A DNA stretch of 7,277 bases from Bacilli bacterium (GTDB lineage Bacteria > Bacillota_I > Bacilli_A > RFN20 > CAG-288), in contig CAAGIQ010000017.1 in assembly GCA_900769965.1 (NCBI GenBank), forward strand, positions 1-7,277, in the 5' to 3' direction. Below, piece after piece: positions 5,419-7,277 of this stretch. Position 1 is the stretch's first letter. Each line of letters starts with the position of its first letter. The position numbers were made by a program, and so were the translations under genes. The notes beneath the pieces were generated by a model. That model made no database searches, was not told the origin of the DNA, and saw only the letters and a list, made by a program, of their open reading frames with translations.

Positions 5419-6165
5419 ATGAAAAACAAAATCAAACAAGAACTTTACGAGTTTAGGCTTCTTATGAGGAATATTCCTCCTATAGTTCTGTCCTTATTTG
5501 TTATAACTATAATAACCATGAACCTGTTAGCAAATAAGTCTTTAAACATTCCTTTAGCGTGGTTAGCTTTAGACTGTGGAACTATCATTTCCTGGTTAGC
5601 GTTCTTAATTAACGACATCTTGACAAAGCACTTTGGACCAAAAGCAGCAACCGAAGTATCAATTTTAGCATCTATAATAAACTTATTCGTCTGCTTGATT
5701 TTCTTTATAGGATCAAGAATTAGCGGAGTATGGGGCGAATCCTTTGTCGAAGGAAGCGAAAACATCATTAACAACGCTTTAGATAACACCTTTGGAGGAA
5801 CATGGTACGTAGTAATGGGCAGCACTATCGCCTTCCTTCTTTCAGCTTTTGTCAATAACTTTTTAAATTATTTAGTTGGTAAACTGTTTAAAAAACATCC
5901 AGATGGTTTTTTAGCTTATGCTAGTAGAACCTATATATCTACAGCAATAGGTCAATTTGTCGATAACCTCACTTTCACCTTGATAGTAAGCCACTTCTTC
6001 TTCGGATGGACTATGTTACAATGCTTCATGAGCGCTTTGATGTGCATGCTATTCGAATTGATATTAGAAGTAATATTCTCCCCTATCGGCTATAAAGTAA
6101 GTGGAAAATGGAAGAAAGATAATGTCGGAAACGAGTATTTAGACTACATAAAAAGGAGGTCTTAA
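5419..6165 (+). CDS. yhhQ: Queuosine precursor transporter, Vut_1/YhhQ family
   Basis: This 248-aa integral membrane protein has about six hydrophobic segments (roughly 22-38, 45-65, 80-98, 128-155, 175-195, 199-222). Family marks are NLLANK at 35-40, the membrane strand leading to NDILTKHFG (65-73), the SRTYISTAIGQFVDN block at 169-183, and E213/E217 followed by PIGYK at 222-226. Vut_1/YhhQ proteins import the deazapurines preQ0 or preQ1 for tRNA queuosine synthesis; the exact substrate is not readable from sequence. An N-terminal soluble extension (1-20) precedes the first membrane segment. ATG 5419 lies 7 nt after AAGGAG, which is part of the preQ1 riboswitch, so the gene is predicted to be repressed by preQ1. 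Its stop codon overlaps the SDR start by one base. No queuosine synthesis gene is in the window. Confidence 0.93.
   Translation: MKNKIKQELYEFRLLMRNIPPIVLSLFVITIITMNLLANKSLNIPLAWLALDCGTIISWLAFLINDILTKHFGPKAATEVSILASIINLFVCLIFFIGSRISGVWGESFVEGSENIINNALDNTFGGTWYVVMGSTIAFLLSAFVNNFLNYLVGKLFKKHPDGFLAYASRTYISTAIGQFVDNLTFTLIVSHFFFGWTMLQCFMSALMCMLFELILEVIFSPIGYKVSGKWKKDNVGNEYLDYIKRRS
6152..6160 (+). promoter_or_regulatory. Strong SD for the SDR gene inside the end of the transporter gene
   Basis: AAAGGAGGT at 6152-6160 is a full match to the anti-SD sequence and lies 4 nt before ATG 6165. It falls in the last codons of the transporter (encoding KRRS), so the SDR has its own strong initiation signal besides the TAATG overlap. 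Confidence 0.8.
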
Positions 6166-6809
6166 TGAAAGTATTGATAACCGGAACTTCTCGAGGAATC
6201 GGAAGAGCTATAGCAGAAGAATTCCTAAATAACAATCACATAGTAATAGGAATGGACAAAGAAGAATCTACTTTAATACATAAGAATTACACTCATATAG
6301 TTAAAGACATTACTTCTTTAGATCTTCCTACGATTAAAGATGTAAACATTTTAATAAATAACGCTGGAGTTCAAGATGAAGACGCTATAAAAGTTAACCT
6401 TGAGGGATCGATTAACATCACTGAAAAATACGCTTTTCAAAACGAGATTGTTAGCGTAATATTTATAGCTTCTGCTTCTTCAAGAAACGGAGCAGAATTC
6501 CCTAGATATGTCGCCTCAAAAGGTGGTCTAGTAAGCTATATGAAAAACGTCGCTTTTAGACTTAAAGACTACAAAGCTACTGCTAATTCTGTCTCACCTG
6601 GAGGAGTAATAAACGAACTAAATCAACACATTTTAGATTCGAAAGAGCTTTATGATGCCTGCTTAAACGAAACTTTGTTACATAAATGGGCAACTAACGA
6701 AGAAATCGCCAAATGGGTCTACTTTGTCAGCGTCATCAATAAATCTATGACTGGTGAAGATATTCTAATCGACAACGGAGAGATACTTAAATCAAATTTC
6801 ATATGGTGA
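6165..6809 (+). CDS. Short-chain dehydrogenase/reductase (classical SDR), small form
   Basis: This 214-aa classical SDR is shorter than the usual 245-255. It has TGTSRGIG at 6-13 (TGxxxGxG cofactor loop), NNAG at 65-68, N78, S103 or S105, and Y115-x-x-x-K119 (YVASK), completing the N-S-Y-K catalytic set. SPGGV (144-148) and TGEDILIDNGE (196-206) correspond to the usual PG and TGxxxxxDGG motifs. D31 at the end of the second strand favours NAD(H) over NADP(H). It is cytosolic with no membrane segment, and the substrate is unknown. The missing length lies mainly around the early loops and the substrate lid. The start overlaps the transporter stop as TAATG with a perfect SD, so the two are one transcription unit downstream of the preQ1 riboswitch. 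Whether that implies a role in deazapurine metabolism is open. Confidence 0.9.
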   Translation: MKVLITGTSRGIGRAIAEEFLNNNHIVIGMDKEESTLIHKNYTHIVKDITSLDLPTIKDVNILINNAGVQDEDAIKVNLEGSINITEKYAFQNEIVSVIFIASASSRNGAEFPRYVASKGGLVSYMKNVAFRLKDYKATANSVSPGGVINELNQHILDSKELYDACLNETLLHKWATNEEIAKWVYFVSVINKSMTGEDILIDNGEILKSNFIW

Positions 6810-6824
6810 CTTTTTTTCTAGTTA

Positions 6825-6854
6825 TTGCATTTAAGTAGTTAATAATGTTAATAT
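6825..6854 (+). promoter_or_regulatory. Possible promoter of the last gene
   Basis: TTGCAT (6825-6830) and TAATAT (6849-6854) are 18 bp apart, and the -10 is preceded by TG at 6846-6847 (extended -10 form TGnTAATAT). The -10 matches only 4 of 6, and the region is so AT-rich that look-alikes are common. The predicted start, near 6861, would give a leader of about 48 nt carrying the palindrome. Confidence 0.4.
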
Positions 6855-6874
6855 ATCTAAGATTGCTAAATAAG

Positions 6875-6894
6875 TTAATTAATGAATTAATTAA
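6875..6894. repeat. AT-only inverted repeat just before the SD of the last gene
   Basis: TTAATTAAT (6875-6883) and ATTAATTAA (6886-6894) are perfect 9-bp inverted arms around GA. The right arm runs directly into AAGGAG (6893-6898), the SD. It could be a dimeric repressor operator or a weak RNA hairpin near the SD. Pairing is A-T only, so the RNA form would be weak. Confidence 0.5.
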
Positions 6895-6908
6895 GGAGAC
6901 AGAAATAT

Positions 6909-7277
6909 ATGGATAAAGTTAAAAAATTCTTTGGAAGAATATGGGAATGGATCAAGGAAACAGCTTGGTTCCAAGTTCTCTGTTTAGTCGGTTTAGTTAT
7001 CGGTATCGTTCTTTCCATTTCACCAATTACTAAAGCTATTTCTAACGCTATCGAAGATGGTAAACAAGTTAAATATTTTGAAAAGCATCGTATAACATAT
7101 GATGAACTCAACACCAAAGTCGAAGACTTAAATAACGGTAAAAGCGAAGAGGATTTCGGAGTCATTTTCTACAACTACTCTAGAACCGAAAACAAAGATT
7201 TACAAAAAGGCTTAAATAACTACGCTAGCGACTTCTCTAATATCGCTAAAAAAGTTTACGCTTTTGACATCAACTGC
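6909..7277 (+). CDS. Membrane-anchored protein of unknown function, possibly thioredoxin-fold (3' truncated by the window)
   Basis: The frame opens at ATG 6909, 10 nt after AAGGAG (6893-6898), and stays open for 123 codons to the window edge. Residues 1-18 are basic and Trp-rich (MDKVKKFFGRIWEWIKE), residues about 19-39 form one transmembrane helix, and the remainder appears extracytoplasmic (no lipobox, no cleavage motif that I trust). The exported part starts with a charged linker (50-81) and then has a strand 'FGVIFYNYS' (83-91), an amphipathic helix and a second strand 'KVYAFDINC' (115-123). This strand-helix-strand order is reminiscent of a membrane-tethered thioredoxin-like domain, but at the place of a CxxC motif the residues are NYSRTEN. 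The only soluble-side Cys seen is C123. I do not recognise the family; the fold is a guess. Codon use matches the upstream operon. Confidence 0.7.
   Translation, partial: MDKVKKFFGRIWEWIKETAWFQVLCLVGLVIGIVLSISPITKAISNAIEDGKQVKYFEKHRITYDELNTKVEDLNNGKSEEDFGVIFYNYSRTENKDLQKGLNNYASDFSNIAKKVYAFDINC

Noticed and set aside
5445..5855. 136-codon open frame on the minus strand
   Set aside because: It lies fully inside the Vut_1/YhhQ gene, which has clear family motifs. The reverse frame shows no recognisable domain and no SD.
6807..6822. T-run (7 T) after the SDR stop as an intrinsic terminator
   Set aside because: No GC-containing hairpin could be formed immediately before the T-run.
6887..7165. 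92-codon minus-strand open frame at the right end
   Set aside because: It is antisense to the plus-strand frame from 6909, which has a good SD, a membrane anchor and operon-like codon use.
1..7277. A defence system, CRISPR array, transposon or toxin-antitoxin pair
   Set aside because: No spaced direct repeats, transposase motifs, terminal inverted repeats or paired toxin-antitoxin genes were seen. The two regulators at the left are accessory-like but no effector is visible in the window.

Overview
The window comes from an AT-rich, low-GC Gram-positive-type genome, most likely an uncultured gut-type lineage of Bacillota (Bacilli/Erysipelotrichia/RF39-like). This rests on the overall composition, strong AGGAGG-type Shine-Dalgarno (SD) sites, the gene repertoire (cytosolic CE4 deacetylase, YbaK, M42 peptidase, EFR1 ferredoxin, Vut_1 transporter), and a preQ1-I riboswitch. 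TGA is used as a stop in at least three genes and Trp is TGG, so the standard bacterial code applies rather than the Mycoplasma code. The taxon is inferred, not proven.

Layout, all on the + strand. (1) 1-1192: the 3' end of an AlbA_2/RecG-like ATP-binding regulator with an in-frame GKND tandem repeat and a winged-helix tail. It is followed by a membrane-anchored XRE regulator with a predicted extracytoplasmic BamE-like domain. This part has a different codon flavour from the rest and looks like accessory DNA. (2) 1219-5347: an extended -10 promoter followed by a compact five-gene operon (gaps of 2-6 nt, or a 4-nt overlap). Its genes are a polysaccharide deacetylase-like protein, the YbaK Cys-tRNA deacylase, an M42 aminopeptidase, an extended-SDR epimerase/reductase and an EFR1 flavodoxin/2x[4Fe-4S] protein. 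(3) 5328-6809: a near-consensus promoter embedded in the end of the EFR1 gene, a preQ1 class-I riboswitch that overlaps the SD, a Vut_1/YhhQ queuosine-precursor transporter, and a small classical SDR joined to it by a TAATG overlap. (4) 6810-7277: a 99-bp intergenic stretch with a possible promoter and an AT-only palindrome, then the start of a membrane-anchored protein cut by the window end.

The best-supported functional unit is promoter, preQ1 aptamer, transporter and SDR. When preQ1 is plentiful, the pseudoknot should take up the SD (AAGGAG) and shut down translation of the precursor transporter. The tightly coupled SDR may share that control, although it has no known role in queuosine metabolism. 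The five-gene operon looks like mixed housekeeping and redox functions; no single pathway unites it. No tRNA, rRNA, CRISPR array, insertion sequence or convincing intrinsic terminator was seen. No gene-free stretch exceeds about 100 bp.
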